The notes beneath the pieces were generated by a model. That model was not told where the DNA came from. It did not search any database and saw only the letters and a list, made by a program, of their open reading frames with translations. The translations under genes were made by a program, and so were the position numbers. Below, in pieces: positions 1 through 6,941 of a stretch of DNA of 10,596 nucleotides (positions are counted from its first letter, which is position 1; every line of letters starts with the position of its first letter). The stretch lies in the NCBI GenBank assembly GCA_965603115.1, contig CBFDBT010000088.1:1-10596 (forward strand). Direction: 5' to 3'. Source of the DNA: CBFDBT01 sp965603115. GTDB taxonomy: Bacteria > Pseudomonadota > Alphaproteobacteria > Sphingomonadales > Kordiimonadaceae.

Positions 1-1186
1 AATGCCCTATGATAATCTTGATGGTGTTGGCATCGGCTGCAAGGCTTATTTCTTGGAAAATGAACCTGTTGTTTACCCGTCAGACGCATGGCTTGGTCGT
101 GTTGTGAATGCCCTAGGTGAACCCATTGACGGCAAAGGCCCAATCCAGCAAGGCCCACAATCACAAATGATTAAGGCCAATCCCCCTGCGGCACACACAC
201 GCCAAAGAGTGGGTGGTAAGGTTGATATGGGTGTGAGAACACTCAACACTTTTATCAATTGCTGTGAAGGCCAGCGGATGGGTATATTTGCCGGTTCTGG
301 TGTTGGTAAGTCCGTTATGTTGTCGATGCTTGCACGCTATACAGCCGCAGACGTTACTGTCATTGGCTTGGTAGGCGAACGTGGTCGCGAAGTTCAGGAG
401 TTTTTACAAGATGATTTGGGTGAGGAAGGGTTAGCACGCTCGGTTGTGGTTGTTGCAACATCTGATGAATCCGCGTTGATGCGCCGGCAAGCGGCCTATT
501 TAACTCTTACATTAAGCGAATATTTTCGTGACCAGAACAATCATGTTCTATGTTTGATGGATAGTGTGACACGTTTTGCCATGGCACAGCGTGAAATTGG
601 CCTAGCAGGGGGCGAGCCACCTGCGAGTAAAGGATACACCCCTACAGTCTTTACAGAGCTTCCTCGCCTATTAGAGCGCGCCGGACCAGGGGCCATTGGA
701 CACGGAAATATCAGCGGTATTTTCACAGTGTTAGTGGAGGGTGATGACCATAACGAACCTGTGGCGGATGCGGTTCGGGGTATTCTTGATGGTCATATTG
801 TGATGGAGAGGAGTATCGCGGAGCGTGGGCGTTTTCCAGCGATTAATGTCTTGAAATCTATTTCGCGAACCATGCCGGAATGCAATGATGACTATCAAAA
901 TTTTCTTGTGTCACAGGCAAAACGTTTTATGGCAGCCTACTCTGATATGGAAGAGATGATACGTTTGGGGGCTTACCGCGTGGGGTCAAATGAGGAGGTT
1001 GATGCCTCTATTCATTATTTCCCAATGCTGGAATCCTTCATGAACCAAAGTAAAGACGAATGCACTCGCCTAGAAGACTGTTATTATATGCTTCAGCAAA
1101 TATTAGAAAATGGACCGGCAGAACAAGTCATTCAAGAGGGGCTTGCCAAGATACTAGGTACTGATCAGGATCCAATTCATGAGTGA
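1..1186 (+). CDS. fliI: Flagellar export ATPase FliI, 3' part (N-terminus cut by window edge)
   Basis: FliI is the cytoplasmic ATPase of the flagellar type III export apparatus, related to the F1-ATPase beta subunit. It forms a hexamer under the FlhA gate and helps unload chaperones and unfold cargo. Visible residues are numbered from the Met at base 2. They include the Walker A motif AGSGVGKS (about 97-104), the GERGRE segment (125-130), the Walker B strand ending LMDS (185-188), the long SVTRFAMAQREIGLAGGEPP region after it, and the ERGRFPAINVLKSISR block (274-289) typical of FliI and its type III secretion homologues. The Met at base 2 is internal: the family is usually near 440 residues, so about 45-50 N-terminal residues lie to the left. 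The gene ends with TGA at 1184-1186 and overlaps fliJ by 8 nt. No active-site change was seen. A virulence-type secretion ATPase is the only alternative, and the flagellar neighbours argue against it. Confidence 0.97.
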   Translation, partial: MPYDNLDGVGIGCKAYFLENEPVVYPSDAWLGRVVNALGEPIDGKGPIQQGPQSQMIKANPPAAHTRQRVGGKVDMGVRTLNTFINCCEGQRMGIFAGSGVGKSVMLSMLARYTAADVTVIGLVGERGREVQEFLQDDLGEEGLARSVVVVATSDESALMRRQAAYLTLTLSEYFRDQNNHVLCLMDSVTRFAMAQREIGLAGGEPPASKGYTPTVFTELPRLLERAGPGAIGHGNISGIFTVLVEGDDHNEPVADAVRGILDGHIVMERSIAERGRFPAINVLKSISRTMPECNDDYQNFLVSQAKRFMAAYSDMEEMIRLGAYRVGSNEEVDASIHYFPMLESFMNQSKDECTRLEDCYYMLQQILENGPAEQVIQEGLAKILGTDQDPIHE

Positions 1187-1604
1187 TTATGATGCTATTA
1201 TCCGCTTTAGGAAGTGGGAACTGGACGGTCTGAGGCGCGAACTGGCAGACCTTGACGCAAGCCGTCAGGAAGTGGTTGATCTTATTCGTGAACAAGATGA
1301 ATTTGTTGAGGCTGAAAGATCGGCTGAAACCGATGTAATGGTTGGTATAAATTATGGTGTTTTTGCGCAGGCTGCCCTTGATCGGCGTGCTCAATATCTT
1401 TTGATTTTGGAAGAGCGTGATAAAGAATTGGAAGATAAGCGCGAAATTGTCCGAGAAGCCTTTCAAGAGATGAAAAAAATTGAAGTGGCACGTGATAGAG
1501 CTCTTGCTGCTGCTGTTGCAAAAGAAAACCGCCATGAGCAAACCGAACTAGATGAGATAGCGCTGCAAAAACATACGCGTAAGCTCTCTGGGGCTGATTT
1601 CTAG
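1179..1604 (+). CDS. fliJ: Flagellar export protein FliJ
   Basis: This is a 141-residue, highly charged, almost entirely helical protein with no signal peptide or membrane segment. FliJ is the central stalk-like coiled coil of the export ATPase: it inserts into the FliI ring, contacts FlhA and helps use proton motive force. The sequence shows long heptad-like stretches of E, R, K, L and A from about residue 8 to 120 (for example LRRELADLDASRQEVVDLI and LEERDKELEDKREIVREAF). Its length and position directly after fliI fit the family, though FliJ proteins share little identity, so context carries much of the call. The ATG at 1179 lies inside the end of fliI, with an AGGA ribosome binding site at 1167-1170, 8 nt upstream. 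The 8-nt overlap suggests translational coupling with fliI. Long minus-strand reading frames across this gene look like shadows. Confidence 0.87.
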   Translation: MSDYDAIIRFRKWELDGLRRELADLDASRQEVVDLIREQDEFVEAERSAETDVMVGINYGVFAQAALDRRAQYLLILEERDKELEDKREIVREAFQEMKKIEVARDRALAAAVAKENRHEQTELDEIALQKHTRKLSGADF

Positions 1605-1622
1605 TTTTTGGAAAGTAAACAA

Positions 1623-1638
1623 TTGGGGTAGGTCCCAA
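1623..1638 (+). repeat. Small inverted repeat just upstream of the aminotransferase ribosome binding site
   Basis: TTGGG (1623-1627) and CCCAA (1634-1638) can pair around a 6-nt loop in the 48-nt gap between fliJ and the aminotransferase gene, only 2 nt before the purine-rich ribosome binding site. No T-run follows, so it is not an intrinsic terminator. It could be a weak mRNA hairpin or chance. The rest of the gap shows no recognisable promoter. Confidence 0.25.
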
Positions 1639-1640
1639 GC

Positions 1641-1650
1641 GGGGGAGGGG
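1641..1650 (+). promoter_or_regulatory. Ribosome binding site of the aminotransferase gene
   Basis: The 10-nt run GGGGGAGGGG contains GGAGG at 1644-1648, 4 nt before the ATG at 1653. It is the only strong purine block in the fliJ-aminotransferase gap and fixes the start codon. The spacing is a little short but workable. Confidence 0.6.
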
Positions 1651-1652
1651 TT

Positions 1653-3038
1653 ATGATCACAAGTGATGAAACGGACGCTTTGAGTATTGATGATCTGCAG
1701 GTGCTAGATAGGCGCCACCATATTCATCCCTATACTGATCCCGGGGCTCTTCGAACAGCGCCACCGTTTGTCGTTGAAAGTGCTGAAGGCTCCTATATAC
1801 AGGGCCAAAATATTCGTCTGCTTGATATGATGGCAGGACTTGGCTGTGTTAATATTGGTTATGGCCGACAAGAAATGGCGGACGTTGCAGCCGAAGCGAT
1901 GAAAAACTTGAGTTATTATCACAGTTTCGGAGCCGTAACTAACCCTGCTGCTGCTGAGCTATCTGAAAAAATAGCGAGCCTTTCTCCAGGGTCACTCAAT
2001 AAAGTGTTTTTTGCCAATTCAGGGTCTGAGGCCATTGAAACTATTGGTAAATTGATACACCTCTATTGGCGGCGCAAGGGAAAGCCAAATAAAAATATTT
2101 TTATATCCCGTGACCTATCCTATCATGGGTCAACGATGTTTGCGGCTTCGCTGAATGGCTTGCAGGCGATGCATCAGCCTTTTGGTTTGAACCAGCACAA
2201 TATGGTACATCATGCAGCGACACCCTTTTGGTATCGCTTCGGCGGCGGCAGCGATTTCGAGGCATTTGGCCTACTGGCTGCACAATCAATAGAGGATAAA
2301 ATCCTTGAACTTGGCGCAGATAAAGTCGCCGCTGTATTTGGCGAACCAATTCAGGGTACGCTTGGTGCTATCATTCCCCCGATGAGCTACTGGCCTGCGG
2401 TAGAAAAAATTTGTAAAAAGCATAATGTGCTACTTGTTGCAGATGAAGTGCTAACAGGGTGTGGACGAACAGGTAATTGGTTTGCACAGGAAACTTTTAA
2501 CTTTCAGGCCGATATAATGGCGATCTCAAAAGGGTTATCTTCTGGGTATCAACCCATATCAGCCGCTGTTTTTAGCGATGCAATAGCCGAAGTGATAGAA
2601 AATGAAAATTTGGTTCTACAGCATGGGTTCACAACGTCAGCACATCCAGTATCTACCGCGATAGCGCTGAAAAATATTGAAATAATAGAGCGAGAAAAAC
2701 TGGTTGATCGCATCAAAACTGATATTGGTCCAAAGCTTGGTGCAGCTCTAAAAAGATTAGAGGACCACGAGCTGGTTGGAGAGGTTCGGTCGTGTGGGCT
2801 AATCGCAGCTATCGAAATTACCAAAAACAAGGAAACCCGTGAACAGTTCCCGATCGAGATGGGCATTGATCACCATGTCGCTAATCACATTATGATGAAG
2901 GGGGTTATTGTTCGTCCAGCAGGAAATGTGCTCGTGCTTTGTCCACCCTATATCATCAATGAAGTAGAAATTGACCTTGCAGTTGAAGCTATTCGCAGTG
3001 GACTAGATAGTGTGCTCGAACTATTGAAAAAAGGCTAA
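1653..3038 (+). CDS. Class III PLP-dependent aminotransferase (omega-transaminase / SpuC-like)
   Basis: This 461-residue protein is a complete fold-type I, class III aminotransferase, which moves an amino group between an amine or omega-amino acid and a keto acid (often pyruvate) using pyridoxal phosphate. Key features are HHIHPYTD (22-29, the N-terminal block of the putrescine/omega-amino acid:pyruvate group), the phosphate-binding NSGSEA (122-127), YHGS (157-160), the cofactor-ring Asp in VADEV (Asp264), the cofactor lysine in ISKG (Lys293), and the usual GYQPIS (298-303). The common FGRTG after the Asp is CGRTG here. It is intact and near the usual 450-460 residues. It sits downstream of fliJ on the same strand after 48 nt, so it may be read from the fliI transcript, and it converges on a transporter gene 6 nt away. 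The substrate cannot be set from sequence: putrescine, other polyamines, beta-alanine or taurine are family options. No flagellar function is known to me. Confidence 0.92.
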   Translation: MITSDETDALSIDDLQVLDRRHHIHPYTDPGALRTAPPFVVESAEGSYIQGQNIRLLDMMAGLGCVNIGYGRQEMADVAAEAMKNLSYYHSFGAVTNPAAAELSEKIASLSPGSLNKVFFANSGSEAIETIGKLIHLYWRRKGKPNKNIFISRDLSYHGSTMFAASLNGLQAMHQPFGLNQHNMVHHAATPFWYRFGGGSDFEAFGLLAAQSIEDKILELGADKVAAVFGEPIQGTLGAIIPPMSYWPAVEKICKKHNVLLVADEVLTGCGRTGNWFAQETFNFQADIMAISKGLSSGYQPISAAVFSDAIAEVIENENLVLQHGFTTSAHPVSTAIALKNIEIIEREKLVDRIKTDIGPKLGAALKRLEDHELVGEVRSCGLIAAIEITKNKETREQFPIEMGIDHHVANHIMMKGVIVRPAGNVLVLCPPYIINEVEIDLAVEAIRSGLDSVLELLKKG

Positions 3039-3044
3039 CGATTA

Positions 3045-3944
3045 TCAGGCCTCTATAATGGAGACAGGCTTTTTCCGTTTACGCTGGATCATTACGACAT
3101 TACCAAAGACGACCATAGCAAGACCAATAACAGACGCACTTGACCATATATAGCCTTCAAATAAGGTTGATATGATCAGCGCGACGATAGGGATCATTAC
3201 CGCTGTATAAGCCGTTCGGGCCACGCCTATATTTTTAAGCAACCAAAGATACAAGCTAAAAGCTATCACAGAGCCGATCAGTGATAGATAGAGCAAGGAA
3301 GCCCAATAACTTACTCTGCCATCCAACACAAATTCCTTGCCCATGAGCAAGGCGACAAGGGCTGTTGCTAAAGAGCCATAGAGCATTGCCCAAGCGGTTA
3401 GGGCATCAACGGGGATAGATGCGGCTCGCTTGGAAGCTGCGACGGTATTTCCAAGGGAGGCAAGCATTGTACCGCCCAAACAAATAATCAGACCAACAGT
3501 TGTTCCGTTAGAAAAGGATAGTTGATCAACTTCAGGCCAAAAAATCATTAATAATCCGGAAATGCCGAGAAGGGCGCCAAGCACAATAGTGCGCTCAAAC
3601 GGGACTTTTAAAAAAATACGGGCATTAATGATATTAAGGATAGTCAGGGCTGAAAAAGCAACAGCAACTAATCCAGATGTCAGGTACCCCGTACCTATGT
3701 AGATAAGAATATAGTTACCGGAAAACAATAGCAGACCAAGGAGAGCCATGCTCATGTGCGTTTTGATCGGAAAGGTGAGGCTTCGTCGTCGAAGTATGCA
3801 CCATGTAAACAATAAAGCCGATGCAAGAAAAAAGCGGTAAGCCACAGACCATTCTGGCGCAACCTGACCAAGTTGAAGCTCAATAGCGTACCATGTTGAT
3901 CCCCAAATAAGGACGACAAGAATATAATAAATGATGATCCGCAT
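3045..3944 (-). CDS. EamA/DMT-family transporter
   Basis: This 299-residue inner-membrane protein has about ten hydrophobic helices in two five-helix halves, the layout of EamA drug/metabolite transporters, which often export amino acids or other metabolites. The first helix has the family hallmark LIWGSTWYAI (12-21), followed by a conserved Arg in helix 2 (AYRFFLASALL, from about 35). Later helices cover roughly 64-84, 90-110, 120-136, 148-168, 180-200, 212-236, 245-262 and 270-287. It ends in a basic, cytoplasmic-looking RKRKK tail. It starts at the ATG reading 3944-3942. The ribosome binding site is weak (GAAAG about 9 nt upstream), unlike the strong sites of the flagellar genes. It lies 66 nt downstream of the FliK-like gene on the same strand and converges on the aminotransferase. 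The substrate is unknown. It is most likely an unrelated passenger or a partner of the aminotransferase rather than a flagellar component. Confidence 0.92.
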   Translation of the reverse strand: MRIIIYYILVVLIWGSTWYAIELQLGQVAPEWSVAYRFFLASALLFTWCILRRRSLTFPIKTHMSMALLGLLLFSGNYILIYIGTGYLTSGLVAVAFSALTILNIINARIFLKVPFERTIVLGALLGISGLLMIFWPEVDQLSFSNGTTVGLIICLGGTMLASLGNTVAASKRAASIPVDALTAWAMLYGSLATALVALLMGKEFVLDGRVSYWASLLYLSLIGSVIAFSLYLWLLKNIGVARTAYTAVMIPIVALIISTLFEGYIWSSASVIGLAMVVFGNVVMIQRKRKKPVSIIEA

Positions 3945-3975
3945 AACTTGGCTTTCACACAGTTTGATGATGACC

Positions 3976-4002
3976 GCTCATATCAGTGAAAATGAAATGA
4001 GC
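3976..4002. repeat. Inverted repeat in the 66-nt gap between the FliK-like gene and the transporter gene
   Basis: GCTCAT (3976-3981) and ATGAGC (3997-4002) form a perfect 6-bp inverted repeat with a 15-nt, AT-rich spacer. On the minus strand it follows the stop of the FliK-like gene by about 9 nt. No T-run follows on that strand, so it is not a standard intrinsic terminator. It could be a weak mRNA 3' structure, an operator for the transporter gene, or chance. No convincing -10/-35 or sigma-54 promoter was seen in this gap. Confidence 0.3.
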
Positions 4003-4010
4003 CAAACAAA

Positions 4011-6152
4011 TTATGCATTTCGTATTTCGTGGGGTGGAGGGTCGGCAGCATTGATGATTTCGGAGACATTGATCGAAAATACGGGTAGTTCATAAAAGGT
4101 AACGCCGCCAGTATAGCCACTGGTATCAAGTGCTGTAGAGAAAATCCCGCGAATAGTATTTTTTAGTCCTTCATCAAGCGGTTCTAAGCTTTTAAATTTG
4201 AGGTTAAAAGATTTTTCCTTAATCAAGCCATCAAGTTGAATGTTGCCAATTTGCGAGAGATGAACTTCCAATATAAATCGGGTAGGACTTTCTTGTTTTT
4301 CCTTGTCATCATCGTCACCGCCACTGTCTTGGCTTGTGTCGTTTTGATCATGTTGTTCAGACCGAATAAGCAGTGCAAGAAGTGGAGAATTGTCATCTGC
4401 TGCAAGAGGTAGAATAACGGGTTGCCACTCACCGCGTGCAGCGTGATTGATGAGGTTAGCAAATCGTTTTATATCTTGTTTGAGGATATTGAGGAGAGGC
4501 TTTTGACCACTTTGTTCGAGATATTGCACAACTTTTGGACCAAGCCAGCTACTGGCATCCCCCTGCTTGAGAGCGGCCATCATAAAAAGTAAGCTGTTGG
4601 TTAAACGTGCGCCGCCACCTGCTGTGCGGCCTGTCAGGGCATTACTTATTTGTTGTACAATATTAGGGGCTATTGTTGTATTTTGCTGCTCTTGACTTAT
4701 CAGTTTTTTGGTTTTTTGTAAGGCTGGCCACTTTGACAAACTCTTAGCCAGCAAGCCTAAAGGCAGAGGGGTGTCTGAAGATGGGCTAGCCTGAGGTAAT
4801 GGTGATTGTGCTTGATGAGTGGGGATAATGACGATATCTGTATTGCTAGTAGGTAGCGCTTCTCCATGTGGCAGAGATAATTCTACAGTTCCACCCGTTG
4901 TTTCAATATGAACTGAGCGCTCGTGTTGGTGACTTACGCTTGCAGCAATATTTTTAGCGGGCAATGCTTCAGCTGGCTGTTTAGGTTGTTCGTCAGAAGA
5001 CTTTTTAGTCGGCGTAGTATCAGGCAATATTTCTTCTTTAACGGATAGTATTTTTACTTCTATGGTATTAGGTGGGTCACTTTTTTGTTTTCCGCGTAAC
5101 ACCACTTCAACTGCCATTTTGGGTTTTGGTGTAGTTATATTGGCTTTTATTAATAAAGCTTGAGCGGTATCGCTCGGTATAAACAGAGCGGGTATTATTG
5201 GAGCTTTTTCAGGGGGGCTTTCGGGCGCCTTTTTTGCTACATCAACGTTTTGGTGTGTTGGAGATGGGCGTGAACGCACAATTTCAGCAGTTGGTATATT
5301 TGATTTTTCTCTTTCGCTTATTTGTGCTTTAGCTGTCTTACCTTGTTGAGTGTGGGCGAGACTGGCCCCAGAAGACTGTTGCTCCATGAGCAGGGCTGCC
5401 ATGTCGGACGAGCTAGATTGTATCATGGTGGGGTCGCTGGGCTGCTTAGTTACGGCGGCAATATCGCCTTTGAGAGAGGGTTTGTTTATAGACTGTTGTG
5501 GCGAGTCCTTATGAACGAAGTTACTGGTGGCGGGCTCTTTGACTATACCCACTTCAGGGGCTGAGGATTGTTGATATATTCCCGAGCTTAGAGAGGTTTG
5601 TGGTGATGAAGAGCTAATAGTGGGTGCTGTTAGTGGGGGAATATAAGCTCCAGTTTGGCTGTCGATATAGCGCGGGTCACTGTGGGGCACCGTTTGTGTT
5701 TCATGGGGGAGCTCTTTTACAGATACTAAGGTAAGGGAGAGAAGAACCGGTGGGTCTTCAGGGTTTCCATTACGAAAAGTGAGTTCGGCTATAAGATTGT
5801 GCTCTGTTGTGATGATGTTAAGGGTGACAGAATCTCCCTTTTTTAAACCAACATCCGGTGTTAAAGCAAAGGTAGCTTCTTCCGTTATAAGAATAGGCCG
5901 TCCGTCAGCATCAATAGACAGGATTGAACCCGATATATCTTCCCCGATTTTAATATGCCCAACACTAGCAGAGAGGGAAATAGCAGGGTCTCGTGATAGG
6001 TTTGCTGAAGCGTCTTTTTGTTCAGCTGACGGTTTTTTCTGCTCATTAGCTGGTTTTTGATCGTCAGGTTTTTGGTCGTGTTTATTGATCTCCGGCACAC
6101 GTTTAACCGGTTCTAGACTTTTAAACTGTGGAGGTCCTGTGACCTCACTCAT
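4011..6152 (-). CDS. fliK: Large FliK-like flagellar hook-length control protein
   Basis: This 713-residue secreted-type protein has the two-part layout of FliK. A long low-complexity N-terminal and middle region (about 1-500), rich in Pro, Ser, Gln, Lys and Thr, probably acts as the disordered molecular ruler. A folded C-terminal domain (about 620-700) carries the FliK-like pattern FILEVHLSQIGNIQLDGLI, then KSFNLKF, then a helix and GYTGGVTFYELP. FliK stops hook growth by contacting FlhB and switches export to filament proteins. An acidic stretch around GGDDDDKEK (about 610-617) precedes the C-terminal domain. It has no signal peptide or membrane segment, as expected for type III export. Its only family-like region is the C-terminus, so the name rests on that, on composition and on position after flhG. 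FKSLEP occurs at both ends (10-15 and 653-658). The start is fixed by a strong AGGAGG site overlapping the flhG stop. Confidence 0.77.
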   Translation of the reverse strand: MSEVTGPPQFKSLEPVKRVPEINKHDQKPDDQKPANEQKKPSAEQKDASANLSRDPAISLSASVGHIKIGEDISGSILSIDADGRPILITEEATFALTPDVGLKKGDSVTLNIITTEHNLIAELTFRNGNPEDPPVLLSLTLVSVKELPHETQTVPHSDPRYIDSQTGAYIPPLTAPTISSSSPQTSLSSGIYQQSSAPEVGIVKEPATSNFVHKDSPQQSINKPSLKGDIAAVTKQPSDPTMIQSSSSDMAALLMEQQSSGASLAHTQQGKTAKAQISEREKSNIPTAEIVRSRPSPTHQNVDVAKKAPESPPEKAPIIPALFIPSDTAQALLIKANITTPKPKMAVEVVLRGKQKSDPPNTIEVKILSVKEEILPDTTPTKKSSDEQPKQPAEALPAKNIAASVSHQHERSVHIETTGGTVELSLPHGEALPTSNTDIVIIPTHQAQSPLPQASPSSDTPLPLGLLAKSLSKWPALQKTKKLISQEQQNTTIAPNIVQQISNALTGRTAGGGARLTNSLLFMMAALKQGDASSWLGPKVVQYLEQSGQKPLLNILKQDIKRFANLINHAARGEWQPVILPLAADDNSPLLALLIRSEQHDQNDTSQDSGGDDDDKEKQESPTRFILEVHLSQIGNIQLDGLIKEKSFNLKFKSLEPLDEGLKNTIRGIFSTALDTSGYTGGVTFYELPVFSINVSEIINAADPPPHEIRNA

Positions 6153-6157
6153 TGCAG

Positions 6158-6163
6158 CCTCCT
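6158..6163 (-). promoter_or_regulatory. Ribosome binding site of the FliK-like gene, overlapping the flhG stop codon
   Basis: On the minus strand the flhG stop TAG is followed at once by GAGG, so AGGAGG (read 6163 to 6158) shares two bases with the stop codon and lies 5 nt before the ATG at 6152. A ribosome finishing flhG would end on the start signal of the next gene, which suggests translational coupling. Confidence 0.8.
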
Positions 6164-6941
6164 ACCCCTTAATTATTTCATTCGCTAGCGCCTGAATATT
6201 AGTGGCGGCTTCAGATTGTGGATGACGTGCGAGAAGCGGTGTTTGTGACCGGATAGATTCTACCACGCGTTTGTCGGTTTTTATTATACCAAGAAGCGGA
6301 GGCGTTATTTTCAAGAAACCTTCGCAAGCGCGACGAATAGCCTCGTAAGCACGTTTTCCTTCTTGGTTATTGGTCACATTATTAACCACAATCGCCAAAT
6401 TTAGCTTTGGATTGCGTTGCACATTAATTTTTATAAAGGCATAGGCATCAGTAAGCGATGTAGGGTCAGCTGTCATGACTACAAGAACACGACCTTTATG
6501 CGCAGATAATGCCATAACAGAAGGATCAATACCCGCAGCTAAGTCGAGTAAAACATGGTCATATTCATTCGCGATATCAATTAGGCCAGTGCGGACTTCA
6601 AGCAAAGTAGATCGAGCGAGAGAGCCTAAAGCCCCCGAGCCAGATTTTCCAGGAATGACATCAAAGCTGCCTTTTTCTCCTGGCTCAGAATAGCTTAAGA
6701 CAACATCTTTTAACTGTGCTTCTCCAGCGATAACATCACCGATATCGCGCTGAGGCATCAACCCTAGCTGAATATCAACATTGGCAAGGCCGAGGTCACC
6801 GTCAAATAGCAATACCCGTTTTCCTTCACGTGCCAGAGAATGGGCGAGCGTAACTGATACCCATGTTTTACCAACACCCCCTTTACCTGAAGCAATTGTT
6901 ATTAGTTTTCTCTCGTTTGCTCTTGGGTCCAACTCAGTCAT
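6162..6941 (-). CDS. flhG: FlhG (FleN/YlxH), MinD-type ATPase controlling flagellar number
   Basis: This 259-residue protein is a ParA/MinD P-loop ATPase. FlhG limits flagellar number, acting with the GTPase FlhF and with C-ring proteins, and it cycles between cytoplasm and membrane with ATP-driven dimerisation. It shows the deviant Walker A KGGVGKT (20-26), the DGDLGLANVDIQLG block (47-60) typical of FlhG, a switch II strand LLDLAAGID (131-139) and the ADPTSLTDAYAFIK stretch (158-171). The N-terminus has only about 12 residues before the first strand and lacks a recognisable DQAxxLR motif, which in many FlhG proteins stimulates FlhF. The start at 6941 has a GGGAGA site 6 nt upstream and overlaps the flhF stop by 4 nt (ATGA). 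A C-terminal MinD-type amphipathic membrane helix (about 243-258) is possible but weak. Placement after flhF separates it from the division protein MinD. Confidence 0.94.
   Translation of the reverse strand: MTELDPRANERKLITIASGKGGVGKTWVSVTLAHSLAREGKRVLLFDGDLGLANVDIQLGLMPQRDIGDVIAGEAQLKDVVLSYSEPGEKGSFDVIPGKSGSGALGSLARSTLLEVRTGLIDIANEYDHVLLDLAAGIDPSVMALSAHKGRVLVVMTADPTSLTDAYAFIKINVQRNPKLNLAIVVNNVTNNQEGKRAYEAIRRACEGFLKITPPLLGIIKTDKRVVESIRSQTPLLARHPQSEAATNIQALANEIIKG

Noticed and set aside
2..4. ATG at base 2 as the true fliI start
   Set aside because: It would remove about 45-50 residues of the conserved N-terminal domain; the MPYDNLDGV segment aligns inside known FliI proteins.
1128..1638. Two minus-strand frames (137 and 118 codons) across fliJ
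   Set aside because: They overlap each other and fliJ, have no ribosome binding site that stands out and look like codon-bias shadows (for example a Gln run from antisense of Ala/Leu codons).
1623..1642. Possible sigma-54 promoter (GG-N10-GC) before the aminotransferase
   Set aside because: GG at 1627-1628 and GC at 1639-1640 have the right spacing, but the surrounding bases do not match TGGCAC/TTGCA. A start about 12 nt downstream would fall at the ATG and leave no leader.
3039..3075. Bidirectional terminator between the convergent aminotransferase and transporter genes
   Set aside because: Only 6 nt separate the stops, and the GCCTC/GAGAC-like pairing nearby is imperfect and has no T-run on either strand.
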